Shown: positions 36,523-46,600, counted from the first letter of the stretch. The stretch: DNA of 64,000 nt from Mucilaginibacter saanensis (GCF_014200575.1 NZ_JACHBZ010000014.1:1-64000); one strand, 5' to 3'. The notes: generated by a model not told the origin, from the letters alone. Numbers and translations: made by a program.

Positions 36523-37335
36523 TTACGATATATAGATACTAAATACCCACTCTTCGGCGGTATTGCTGATCTTGCTCCAGCCGTTGCCGGAGGTAAAAAC
36601 AGTTACCAGCGTACCCTGGGTAATGGTACGTACCGTGGGGAACGATCTTCCCGGGCCCGATCTTACATTTAATACATCGGCATTTACTTTCAATGACGTT
36701 GCCGCTGGCGTGCCTGATGCAGTTATCTGCCTGATCCGGCTGTTGACTAAAGGAAAAAAATTAGCCTCGGCCGAAGCAATGGTGTTTGTTCCGAAAAATG
36801 CCGTTCCGGGACAGGTCTTTTGCTCATCGCCCACCTGGTTGTCATTTACTTTGCTTTCCGGAAACCTTTTTCCCTTCCTGTCAAACCAATGATGATATAC
36901 CACCTGTTCTTTTACCGGCTTAAGATTAAACTTGATACAAAGTGCTGCATTTAAAAATAGTATGGCATCCTTATGCGCCTGGGTCATTTGATCATGGCCT
37001 GCATCAAAATTCCCGAGGTTTTCAATACATATTGCGCCGGTATTGGCACCAAAAATACCAGCAGGCGTTATATTTATCGGCCGGCATAACCCAATATTAC
37101 CCGATGGGAAAGTGGTAATATTTTGGCCAATATCGCTCCATCCGTTATCGTGGATATGATAATTCCTCATCGACTCAAGCCAGTACATCTCGCCATGGGC
37201 CGCACTCATTGATCCGTAATTGGGTTCCCAGGTATGATGGTTCTGGATAAAAGTGATCTCCCTTGAAAAATCAGTATTCATCAGGTATTTTTGAAAATCC
37301 TGGGGCGTGTAAATGTGAAATTGTGCTAAGGCCAT
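36523..37335 (-). CDS. N-acetylmuramoyl-L-alanine amidase (Amidase_2/PGRP fold) with C-terminal SH3 domain, no signal peptide
   Basis: A 270-residue peptidoglycan amidase. Zinc-ligand candidates are H33/H34 (QNHHTW), H148/H149 (VVYHHWF) and C175 (KTCPGTAFFG), the classic Amidase_2 set. A bacterial SH3 domain fills about residues 213-270 (LNVRSGPGRSFPTVRTI). There is no signal peptide and no leader like the two cargo candidates, so as made it stays in the cytoplasm. In an eCIS cluster such a leaderless amidase could help lysis and particle release, or be a loaded effector. It follows the AAA+ gene by 40 bases. Confidence 0.87.
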   Translation of the reverse strand: MALAQFHIYTPQDFQKYLMNTDFSREITFIQNHHTWEPNYGSMSAAHGEMYWLESMRNYHIHDNGWSDIGQNITTFPSGNIGLCRPINITPAGIFGANTGAICIENLGNFDAGHDQMTQAHKDAILFLNAALCIKFNLKPVKEQVVYHHWFDRKGKRFPESKVNDNQVGDEQKTCPGTAFFGTNTIASAEANFFPLVNSRIRQITASGTPAATSLKVNADVLNVRSGPGRSFPTVRTITQGTLVTVFTSGNGWSKISNTAEEWVFSIYIS

Positions 37336-37375
37336 GGTTTGTTCCTCCTGAGTAATGTGGGTTAGGTATATTTAA

Positions 37376-38704
37376 TTAGGTCATTGTACGTTCCTCTTTA
37401 CGGTATTCCTTTCTTATGGCCTCAACCAAAGCGTCATTACGTATATATTGATCGCCCTTTGAAATGCACTGGAGTGCCGCGTAATGAATAATGTTTAATA
37501 TAGCTGCGCCATTGAGTTCATATTTATTGGCCAGCTCAGGCAAATTAATAGCGGGTTCAGGCTTGTATGATGCAGGAAATGCCTTTTCCCATAACTTTAG
37601 CCGTTCTGTTGCATTAGGAGTAGAAAAATGAATAATGGTATGGAAACGCCTCAAAAAAGCATCGTCCATATTGCTCTTTAAGTTAGATGCCAGGATAAGC
37701 AGGCCGGGATAGTCTTCTATCCGCTGCAATAAATAACTTACTTCCTGGTTGGCATACCTGTCATGCGAGTTTTGTACACTGGTACGTTTACCAAACAAGG
37801 CATCGGCTTCGTCAAAAAACAATATCCAGTTCTTGTTTTCTGCTTTAACAAACACCTTTTCCAGGTTTTTTTCTGTTTCGCCAATGTATTTGCTCACTAC
37901 CTGTGAAAGATCAATGCGATAAACCTCTTTATTCAGCTGTTTACCGAGCAAGGTTGCCGTTAATGTTTTGCCGGTTCCGGAAGGGCCATGAAAAAGGGCG
38001 CGATAGCCTGGTTTTATTTTACGCTTCAATACGTCATCCTGCATGAGGGCATCATTATGTTGCACCCATATCATAATTTCATCAAGCTGGTTGCGGGTAT
38101 AATTATTGAGTACCAGATCGTCCCAGGTCATTGCAGTGGTAACGTTTTTTGCGGGGAAATCAGGACTGAATTTTGGTGTGGTTTCGGTACCTGAGATTAA
38201 ACGGGTAACCCATTCCTGATCAAGTATCATGCGGCCGCTCATTAAGGGTTCACCTTCTTTTACCGGTTCTATAGAAAGTACACCTTGTTTGGCAAGTACG
38301 CCATTGGTAAGCAAATGCTGCACCGAAATGCGTTTTTCTATGTCATTACCCGCCAGTATAAACTGCACCGTTTCGCCGGTGGGCAGCAGGCCGCGGTGAT
38401 TAGTGCCCTTTACGCCGCCAAACTCGGCAAAATCGCCTCCCTGGGGTAAAAACTCGTGTATAGTATTTTCAAAAAAGCTGGTTTGCACGTGCGATGCGAG
38501 GGCAGTTAAAAGTATAATGTATTCTTCTACTGTAAGCTGATGGCTAATTGCAAAATTGCTGATCAACGATCCATCATCAGGAATCTGAATGGAAAAGCTG
38601 CTATTTTCTGAATTTTTAAAATGTGATTGCAGGCGGTTATAAAGTACCTGATGCAGCACTTTAAAGGAATTAACTATTGATGGAGCTTGCATCATATTTT
38701 GCAT
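37376..38704 (-). CDS. eCIS AAA+ ATPase (Pvc15/Afp15-like)
   Basis: A 442-residue AAA+ protein. Walker A is GPSGTGKT (about 240-247), Walker B WILFFDEADALFG (about 293-305), sensor-1 LLILASNLK and arginine finger FLRRF. The N-terminal 200 residues are a specific non-ATPase domain. In AFP/PVC clusters the AAA+ protein Afp15/Pvc15 is needed for correct particle or effector assembly; here it directly follows the two leader-bearing cargo genes, three bases from the last, which fits a role in loading or remodelling. Confidence 0.9.
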   Translation of the reverse strand: MQNMMQAPSIVNSFKVLHQVLYNRLQSHFKNSENSSFSIQIPDDGSLISNFAISHQLTVEEYIILLTALASHVQTSFFENTIHEFLPQGGDFAEFGGVKGTNHRGLLPTGETVQFILAGNDIEKRISVQHLLTNGVLAKQGVLSIEPVKEGEPLMSGRMILDQEWVTRLISGTETTPKFSPDFPAKNVTTAMTWDDLVLNNYTRNQLDEIMIWVQHNDALMQDDVLKRKIKPGYRALFHGPSGTGKTLTATLLGKQLNKEVYRIDLSQVVSKYIGETEKNLEKVFVKAENKNWILFFDEADALFGKRTSVQNSHDRYANQEVSYLLQRIEDYPGLLILASNLKSNMDDAFLRRFHTIIHFSTPNATERLKLWEKAFPASYKPEPAINLPELANKYELNGAAILNIIHYAALQCISKGDQYIRNDALVEAIRKEYRKEERTMT

Positions 38705-38707
38705 ATT

Positions 38708-40456
38708 TTATTTTGATTGCTTTCCGTCGCAGCCGTCCACAACCTCTGCCGACGAGTGTTTTCCGATCTCTGGTAAATTAATATCGTTCAGGTATATCAT
38801 TGCCTTTTCGCATTTTTTATCAAGCCTTGGCTTGATATTTTTAGGCAGGTGCCAGTTCATCTTATCCCGGTCTTCTGTTTTAGAGGCCAGGCACCAGAAA
38901 TAATCATTCCAATGATCCGGATCAACTTTGGTTTGTTTTAGCAAATAAGCTTTAGCCTGCTTTTCTGAGGCAAACTTTTTACCGGCGGCGGCATTTACCG
39001 CATCCCTGAATTTAACCAGGCTTAAAGTATAGGCCAGTTTAAAATCATTACAATGTTCCTGCTCACCTTCTTTTACCTTGTTGGCACCCGGTGTGGTTAT
39101 ATTCCAATACCGCTCATACTTACCCCGGGAGCAAAAATTGTTTTCGCCTGTACGGTCGTCTTCCTGCAAAATAACTACGCCGGTATCTTTAAATATTTGT
39201 GGTTTTAAATAAAACGAACTCACCTGGATACCTGCACTTGTTTTTTGCAATACGCCGCCACTTAAAACAATTTGCGGAAATGTTACGCCATTATTGGTGA
39301 GCTTGGTTATCCCGAATGCATCCTTAACATTCCCTGTACTTTTAAGGAACTCATCATAAGTTACTCCCTGCGGATCGCAGGTGGCATCATTGCTGGCTTT
39401 AATTTCGGTGGTTTCAACTGTTTGTGGTTTTGGGTCATCTTTTGCATCGCCCGTTTCTCCTTCTTTAGGCACAAAGGCGGTAACCCCATCGCCTGCGGAT
39501 GCCGGTTTTCGTTGTACGTCTGTCTTTTTTGTTTCCGAAGGATGCCACAACTCGGGTAAGCGTAATACATCAACGGTTAAAAATACGCCTTTACCTTTTG
39601 GCAACTGGTCATCGTACTGGCCGGGCAGTGTCCTCATGATCCACATTGGCGATTCCCCTGCACCGCTAACCAGCATTGGCGTAGGCGGCAATGGATCATT
39701 GATAAAGGCTTGCAGGTTAATTATACCGCCGCCAAGTTTCAACTTAATAGAGCCACCCGTAACATCAAACCCCTTTGAAGCCGAATAGCCAGCACTTAAA
39801 CCCAGTGTAATATCTGCCTTTGGAATAAAGTTCCATTTTTCATGCATCATTTCCAGGTACGGCTTAAACTCAAATTCGGTATCAAATGTAACCGGTGCCC
39901 CTGCCGCTGATGGCAGTTTATATTTGAAAGATGATAATGGGAAATAATCGTGATACGGGATGAGCGATAATGGCAAGGCAATATTTTTATCATCCAACAG
40001 CTTTATGGTATTGGCCCTAAATGCGGGGTTGCCTGCAAAGGCGGCACCCAATATGCCCAATGAACTTAAGCCAAAGCCAATTATACCGGCTTTAAGCTCC
40101 AAGGGCTGCTTGTCCCATAGCTCCTTTTTAAGCGCATCTATTTGTTTATCCTGCCATTCTTCAAACCCCGGTTTATCATCCAGCTGATCCTTAACAACCG
40201 AGGCCCCTTCTGTAATAGGTTTAGTGGGCGAATCATCCCGTTGCACCAGGTTAGCTGCAGGCTTAAAAAAACTATTATTGTCACCAATTGGCATACTCAT
40301 GCGCATAACCCGGTCAGCCATACTATCAGCTTGCTGTTCGTAAACATCATTGGGTTGGTTTACGGTAAGTTTTGGCTGAAAAAAAGGCTTATATGCGCTC
40401 TTTTGAGGCATATTATTAGCTTTTGCTTCGCTGCTTTTCGGGTTTAATAAAATCAT
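38708..40456 (-). CDS. Candidate eCIS cargo: DUF4157-type N-terminal leader with an unrecognised body
   Basis: A 582-residue protein with no signal peptide. Residues about 23-67 (FFQPKLTVNQPNDVYEQ, then ADSMADRVMRMSMP and NNSFFKPA) nearly repeat the leader of the DUF4157 protein encoded upstream, but the HExxH protease part is missing. Residues 120-150 are hydrophobic and glycine-rich (AGIIGFGLSSLGILGAAFAG). A beta-rich middle (about 190-270) follows, and a C-terminal domain with several cysteines (about 360-582; CDPQGVTYDEF, GEQEHCNDFKLAYTL, DYFWCLASK). I do not recognise the body. The shared leader and the AAA+ neighbour suggest a loaded effector. Confidence 0.6.
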   Translation of the reverse strand: MILLNPKSSEAKANNMPQKSAYKPFFQPKLTVNQPNDVYEQQADSMADRVMRMSMPIGDNNSFFKPAANLVQRDDSPTKPITEGASVVKDQLDDKPGFEEWQDKQIDALKKELWDKQPLELKAGIIGFGLSSLGILGAAFAGNPAFRANTIKLLDDKNIALPLSLIPYHDYFPLSSFKYKLPSAAGAPVTFDTEFEFKPYLEMMHEKWNFIPKADITLGLSAGYSASKGFDVTGGSIKLKLGGGIINLQAFINDPLPPTPMLVSGAGESPMWIMRTLPGQYDDQLPKGKGVFLTVDVLRLPELWHPSETKKTDVQRKPASAGDGVTAFVPKEGETGDAKDDPKPQTVETTEIKASNDATCDPQGVTYDEFLKSTGNVKDAFGITKLTNNGVTFPQIVLSGGVLQKTSAGIQVSSFYLKPQIFKDTGVVILQEDDRTGENNFCSRGKYERYWNITTPGANKVKEGEQEHCNDFKLAYTLSLVKFRDAVNAAAGKKFASEKQAKAYLLKQTKVDPDHWNDYFWCLASKTEDRDKMNWHLPKNIKPRLDKKCEKAMIYLNDINLPEIGKHSSAEVVDGCDGKQSK

Positions 40457-40460
40457 TTTA

Positions 40461-40781
40461 TCACTGTTGATGATCTTTTAAATACGTTATCTCCCAGGAA
40501 GTTTTCTGGCTGTCAACAAAACCACTGATCGGCATTAACGAATAAGGCTGATTATCCTTTAACCTCTTACAGCCCATTTCAAATGCTGCATTATCCAAAT
40601 GCGATGTTATAAAAGCCGAATTAGTGCCATCGTCTGTTAATATAGTCAGCGTAATATCCTGGTCATTAAAATCCCCGTCCATCTTTTTCAAGATGTGGCA
40701 TTTATATACATCGGCATAGCCGATAACACCGGTAAAAGATGCCTTTACAATTAATATTATTTTATCTGATTCTTTTTCCAT
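40461..40781 (-). CDS. Small unknown protein between two candidate eCIS cargo genes
   Basis: About 106 residues from the ATG at 40781 (MEKESDKIILIVKASFTGV). The frame extends to 40835, but that would overlap the DUF4157 gene by 29 bases and adds an unlikely arginine/histidine-rich tail. An AGAGGA stretch abuts this start. Alternating beta strands and a DDGTNSAFITSHLDNAAFEM helix suggest a small compact alpha/beta fold, acidic and soluble, with no membrane segment. No family is recognised. Its position after the toxin-like gene makes immunity protein or dedicated chaperone the leading ideas. Confidence 0.6.
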   Translation of the reverse strand: MEKESDKIILIVKASFTGVIGYADVYKCHILKKMDGDFNDQDITLTILTDDGTNSAFITSHLDNAAFEMGCKRLKDNQPYSLMPISGFVDSQKTSWEITYLKDHQQ

Positions 40782-40806
40782 TCCTCTGTTAGTTTTTATA
40801 TGACTG

Positions 40807-42147
40807 CTACCATGCCGGGGTAGCAAATTGAACAACCGGGGTACTTCCCATGTGGGCTGTCCACCAAGTTACTAAATCTTCAATGGTATATACCTTAACT
40901 CTATCTGTTGTACCGCCTGCTGTAAAAGGGGTATTTGGCGGTGGCCAAAACGTATACACCTGCGAGCCCGTTCCAGTGGCTAATGCAACATGCGCTATAC
41001 CATTAAAAAATACAATATCACCGCGTTGCGGTGGCGTTGATGGCCCCGGAATGCGATAGGTGTTCAATGTCCCCCTTGACATTGCCCCCACCCAATCGGC
41101 AGTTGGCAGTGACACGTAAATGCGATGAATGCTGCTCCAGGGCAGGGCGCCCGACCGGTACGCCGACAATAATACAGCCTCCCAACAATTCATTACCGTA
41201 GTTGATGTTACAGCCGGGAAAGGTGTTTCTGTTGCTGCCGAAGCCCATAATTGAAAATCGGTTCCGGAATGCGGACCTGACCCACGCCAAACCATGGTTG
41301 TGCCCACAGTATCCTGCATGGCATGTGAAGCGGCATCGTCAATAAGGGTATGAAATACATAACCTGTTACCAACGATGCGCCTTGCTGGCTCTCGACTTG
41401 TAAAAAATTAGCGGAGTTTGCAATTACATTCACTGTTCTACCCAAAGCGATGCTGCCTATAATGTTAGAAGCGTCTGTTGAATTAGGTGAGCTGCGGAGT
41501 TGCGCGCCTATAGGCGATGTAATAATGCCCCGCCACGGATATGGCGTTCTGATCAGCCGTTGTATGCCCTCTGAGCTACCACCCTGTTGCACCACATGGG
41601 TAAGTTCATGAGCAATTAATCTTTTACCGCTTTCGCTATCGGGCGAGTACTGGCCCGAGTTAAAAACAATATTACTACCTGTAGTATATGCCAGCGCATT
41701 AATTGATTGTGCGGATTTTGCAGCTACCGAATCGGTATGGATACGTACGTTTGAAAAGTTTTGCCCGAAACGGGGTTCGAAAAACTGGCGGCTGCTTTCA
41801 GGCAACGCCTGCCCTGATGCGCCTAATGAGCCAACATAATTATCCAGCTCCTTAGTTCCATGCGTTTCGGTATCCGTATTTTCTTTACGCTGTAGTTTTT
41901 CTTCCTCTTCGCAGTGCTGGCATTTACGTTGCAGCCCGGTCTGGGCTGGTTTAAAAAAAGCCTGGTCATTTGCCAATGGCATGGTCATTCGCATAACCCG
42001 GTCGGCCATACTATCAGCTTCCTGCTCATACCTGTCACCTGGTTCATTCACCTCCAATTTAGCCTGTACCGGTTGCTTCATAAAAAAAGGCATAGCACCG
42101 GGTATTTTACCGGCCCCTTCGGGCTGTGATTGTTTTGCTGTTAACAT
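40807..42147 (-). CDS. Candidate eCIS effector: leader + DUF4157 (HELTH) + SH3 + NlpC/P60-like cysteine peptidase domain
   Basis: A 446-residue protein without signal peptide. The leader at about 19-69 (YEQEADSMADRVMRMTMP, FFKPA) is followed by RKCQHCEEEEKLQRK (C76, C79). The DUF4157 domain at about 105-190 ends in LIAHELTHVVQQ, with the HExxH at H180-H184. An SH3-like segment lies at about 205-275 (GAQLRSSPN). The C-terminal 150 residues look like a cysteine peptidase/amidase: NCWEAVLLSAYRSG (C321) and RGDIVFFNGIAHVALATG (H386). DUF4157 is a known eCIS-associated domain. The combination suggests a toxin that is self-processed or delivered; the enzymatic target is unknown. Confidence 0.75.
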   Translation of the reverse strand: MLTAKQSQPEGAGKIPGAMPFFMKQPVQAKLEVNEPGDRYEQEADSMADRVMRMTMPLANDQAFFKPAQTGLQRKCQHCEEEEKLQRKENTDTETHGTKELDNYVGSLGASGQALPESSRQFFEPRFGQNFSNVRIHTDSVAAKSAQSINALAYTTGSNIVFNSGQYSPDSESGKRLIAHELTHVVQQGGSSEGIQRLIRTPYPWRGIITSPIGAQLRSSPNSTDASNIIGSIALGRTVNVIANSANFLQVESQQGASLVTGYVFHTLIDDAASHAMQDTVGTTMVWRGSGPHSGTDFQLWASAATETPFPAVTSTTVMNCWEAVLLSAYRSGALPWSSIHRIYVSLPTADWVGAMSRGTLNTYRIPGPSTPPQRGDIVFFNGIAHVALATGTGSQVYTFWPPPNTPFTAGGTTDRVKVYTIEDLVTWWTAHMGSTPVVQFATPAW

Positions 42148-42156
42148 AGCTTTATT

Positions 42157-43641
42157 TTAATACCAATCCACATTTAATATTTGTTGCATCCATGGCAAAC
42201 GCACAGTTGAAAATCCCCAGGGTAACTTCCCTAATAAAATATCAACTGTTTTTTGTTCAACCGTTAATAGCCATCCGTTCTCTTTCACTGTCAATTTTCC
42301 ATCGCGATCAAAAAAGGTATTCCTTAAACCTTCAACAGAAGTGTTTTTTAAGGCTTTCCAATGATCTATTACCGCTTTCAATAACTTTTCCGATTCATTT
42401 TTTTCTACTTTGCTTAAAATAATGGTCGCTGGCAGGGTTTCTTCCAGCCGATAGCCGCATAAGATTTTGTACAGGGTCAGCTCAAATTCGGCAACCTGGG
42501 TATTGCCGGTTGCCAAATAATGGAGCAACAACACCGCCCGATGATGGGCCGTATCATCCACAAATTTTCCCTCTTTTAATAAATTCAGCCCCGAAAAAAA
42601 AGGGTTTAAAAAATAATGGAGTATTACTATCCCGCTGTTCTTGATATATATTGATTCGTTTTCGGCAAATGCAGGTTGTTTTCTACTCTTTGAATACGCT
42701 TCCGCAGGTCTGTCATTCCCTTTTTTATTTTTATCAGATTCTGTATCTACAATCGTTTCGTTTTCGGGAAACGATTTTAGCCACAGTAAGGCATTTTTTA
42801 CAGATGTTGTTTTAAGCTGCTTATCTATCTTATCTTTTATAAACGGGGTAATATCCTTAGCTGAAATTTTACAGTCATTAGCCAAAGATTTCAATATGTT
42901 TAATACCAGTTCGTCACTTTCAGACTCTGATAAATTTGAACTGCCAGATAACGCCGCGGAGTTTAACACCGTATGGAAAATACATTTCCATGCCACTACC
43001 CTGTCTGGCGATTTACCCTTTGCACTTTGATTTATTACAGTAGTAAGATCATCGTAAATAAGTTTCCACGCATCAGTTGTTCCCGATGCAAGAGTTAAGA
43101 GTATATTTTCCAGGAACTTATCGGTAAACTGGTGCACAAGCCTTTGTAAAACAACCGGTTTACGCTGATAATTATCGATAAGCCATTTGCTGAAATTTTG
43201 CTTATAACGTCCTGATAAGCCTTTTGAAATCTCATCTTCCCATTCAGTTATTTGTTTTACGATACCATACCAGGGTAAATGACCATTTTCAAGAAAATAA
43301 ATGAATGTTTTTATTACCGATTGCTCACTGCTTAATATCTCTTCATTATTTTCATCATTCAGCTTATCCTTTTTTGACGACAGGCTTTTCCGGAGTTCTT
43401 CTATTAACTGTGTTTTAAACTCCTTTTCAAAATTATGCGGACTGACGTTCCCTAAATTGAGCTGCAGGGAATCAATCCTGATAATATCATCAGACGGAAA
43501 CAATTCATCAAAAACAGCCTCCATATTGCCCGGTAATTCATGCTGCAGCAAAGCACTTACACGATTTTGAAAAGCATATGCGCCCTCCCTATTGGGAACG
43601 TTTAAGATGATTTGCTGCCTGTGAATAATATGCCTTGACAT
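42157..43641 (-). CDS. Contractile injection system tape measure protein (Afp14/Pvc14-like)
   Basis: A 494-residue, mostly helical protein. MSRHIIHRQQIILNVPNREG followed by QNRVSALLQHELPGNMEAVF and IRIDSLQLNLGNV is the conserved N-terminal block of eCIS tape measure proteins. The C-terminus (KENGWLLTVEQKT, LPWGFSTVRLPWMQQIL, NVDWY) is the matching conserved end. In this family the length of the protein sets the tube length. It sits between the candidate fibre and the cargo genes, as Pvc14 does. Confidence 0.85.
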   Translation of the reverse strand: MSRHIIHRQQIILNVPNREGAYAFQNRVSALLQHELPGNMEAVFDELFPSDDIIRIDSLQLNLGNVSPHNFEKEFKTQLIEELRKSLSSKKDKLNDENNEEILSSEQSVIKTFIYFLENGHLPWYGIVKQITEWEDEISKGLSGRYKQNFSKWLIDNYQRKPVVLQRLVHQFTDKFLENILLTLASGTTDAWKLIYDDLTTVINQSAKGKSPDRVVAWKCIFHTVLNSAALSGSSNLSESESDELVLNILKSLANDCKISAKDITPFIKDKIDKQLKTTSVKNALLWLKSFPENETIVDTESDKNKKGNDRPAEAYSKSRKQPAFAENESIYIKNSGIVILHYFLNPFFSGLNLLKEGKFVDDTAHHRAVLLLHYLATGNTQVAEFELTLYKILCGYRLEETLPATIILSKVEKNESEKLLKAVIDHWKALKNTSVEGLRNTFFDRDGKLTVKENGWLLTVEQKTVDILLGKLPWGFSTVRLPWMQQILNVDWY

Positions 43642-43658
43642 GTGATTGATGATTTAAC

Positions 43659-46600
43659 TTATTTTTTCTTCCGGGTGAAAAGTTTCTCAATGTTTCCTAC
43701 TACTTTCTTAATCGGATCTATATTAAGCTCATAAAACCCGTTTGCTGAAACATGAATTGTTTTTGTATTTGGCTCTGGTTGATGACAATGACCATTTGAT
43801 ACGGTTAACGATACTGAAAATTCAGTGTCGCGGTTTTCTACTCCATAAGCCGCCATTACAGACACAACCCCGTCAGCAGTCATATTTTGCTTTTTTACGG
43901 CATTGCCAAACGTCCAGGCGTAAGTAAAGCCCGCACCCTGATTTTTTGGTGTAAATGTGCCATACACAATACGGTCGCTGGCATTGATCTTTTCTGTTTT
44001 GTAGGTAAAATCACTATCGGGTGTTGGCAGCACTGTAATCTCAAACGGATCAGAACTCACATTATTTACCGTATAAACTATCGAGTATGTTCCTTTACCC
44101 GCTGTTGCCGGCGTAAAGGTTTTATTTACGTTGTTAAGCCCCGCTATAGCATTAAAGGTGCCGTTAGGGTCTGATACTTTTATTGGTTCCTGGTTGGTAT
44201 CATTATCACAAAATGTGGCATCCATAGTAAACGTAGGTTTTGGCTGCACCGGCGGAAGAGTTTCCTTTGCCGGCATAATGTAAGCAACCGGCGAACAATC
44301 AGAACAGCAGAGGTATGGGATATAAAAGTCGGCTATTACGGCGCCATTAGCTACCTGGTATTTGGGAGTTTTTGTTACGCGGCCGGTCAAAATATCTATT
44401 AGTCTTGTTTTTTCTGCCGCTGATACATCCTGGCTATCAGTTAAAATTTTCCTGAACTGATTAAGCGTATTTTCGTCAATAACTGAAGATGCTGAAACCT
44501 GGGCCTTTTCTGCAGGCGCATCTGTAACCTGAACTGCCTTTTCACTCATCAACGTTGCGTCCGAAGCTTTAAAAACCGGATTATCGGCAACGTTTGTTAA
44601 AACCGCCGCCCCTGCCACGTTGAATTTTGTACCTGTTACTGTTGTAGTTGCCGGAACATTTTTATACACCAACACCAATGTACCGCCTTTAGGCACCCCT
44701 GCCTTATGTTCAAGCCCGGGATGATTTTTATAATAGTTTAAGAACGTAAGCTGTTGCAGGTACTGTGTAAGCCTGCTGGTATATTCGGTTTTTAGTACCT
44801 GTAAACGTTCATCTAAACAAATATTGGTGAGCACGCCAAATTCTTCAATTAAAAGATCTAATTCATAATCTTCAATAAACGATACCGTAGTTGCATCCTT
44901 AGGTGCAGTATTTTTTACGGTGAGGGCTATTAATGAATTAATGGCCAGTGCAGTATCCCTTATATAGTTTTGGTATTTTATACCAAATGCATCAATATCC
45001 AAACTATCAATTGTACTGGTATTCAGGGCATACATTAATTCCTCAACGGTATCAATAAAATGGAAAAAGTAGAAATAAATGATGGTTAAGGGATTGCTTT
45101 GATCTATAGTTACTGGATTGGTAAATACCCCGGCGTTATTAAGCGCGCCTAAATAGCCACTGCCGATAGTATTAGGCTGAGCCGGACAATATTTACGCAG
45201 GAAATCTCCTTTTTTATAAGCCAGATTGAGGATCATCATAATTGGCTCGGCAGTTTGCACAGCTTCCAGTTTAAATTCGGTAAATTTTTTAGCCTGGACT
45301 TTTGTTACGTCTATAAATTTGCCCGGCTGTGTAGCTGGCTGTTGCTGTGGTGTATAAGCCAGCTTTGAAACAAAGCAAAAGGTTACGTGTATTTTACACA
45401 TGGCCTCGCTTACAATAAGATTATAGTCTGTTTCCAGGTCACGGATACTGCAATCAGGTAAGGTTGCCGTACCGCTTAGCTGCTCGGCAGATATGGCTAC
45501 CACATCAAACGGAAGATTATAGTTTAATTGCTGGCTTAAGATATTTGATGAAACATTCTGATAGTTTTGCCCGATATGCCCCTCTACCCTAAAAAAGTTA
45601 TAGTGTTCAATATCAAATAAAAGTGGCTGGGTTACCGCAGTATTGGTGTTGTATAAGTTGGCATTATATCCCAAATTAAAAGCGGCATTGCCCCTGCTGG
45701 TTTTATAATAGCTCCATGATTTATAAAGTTCGGCACCGCTAATGTTGGCCTTATAGTAGTACGGTATGGCTCTTTCAGAAAGCCATGGCAACTCATACTG
45801 GCTGGGAGTTATTTTAATGGCTGCCTGTTTTAAAAGCTCCTGGCTTTGTGCTGTAAAATCAGTCACCATCAACATCATCCTGTTAAACAGCAGTATCACC
45901 TCGGCCGACTCGGTACCCATTTTTGAAAATAATGGCGAGTAAATAAAATAATTGCGATAGCTATCCTTTGAATAAACATTGGTGGCCTGCGATGCATTAC
46001 CTAAAATTAAATGAAGCGGAAATAAGTTTTCGTCAGGACAACAGGTAGATATAATGCCGTTTATTTTTACCGAAAACTCATAGTAGGCTTTAATCAGGTC
46101 GTCAATAAAATCATAAAAATATTGAATGAGCAGTGGGCTTTGCTTTAATATTAAATCGCGATAGTTTTTCAAACTATTCACCAGATTGGTGAACGGGTTT
46201 GCACTCACTTTTAAAATTGAACCGTATTTAAAAAAACTGTAATTGTAAGCATTGGATACCTGTGTTAAGGTAGTATCATCAACCAATTTAACAAAGGCGT
46301 TGATCACATCATCGGTATTATTTAAAGCGGTATATGGCACATTGAAACGCTTTAACTGTATTTGATGAGGTAAGTTCACCTGCACATCAACATTGGTAGG
46401 GTTATTACCTGCGGCTACATTGGGCAAGTCTTTTTTGGCAACAAGCAATGGCTTTACCTGGAAAGCCATTTTCTCGCCCTTGTTATTGCAATCCTGTGTG
46501 TCGCAATTTTTCAAGTCGGTTTCGCGTGCTTCCAGAAACAAGGCTACCACGTAATCACTCAAAAAATTAGCTGCTGCAGACGATATGGTTTTTGCCGTTA

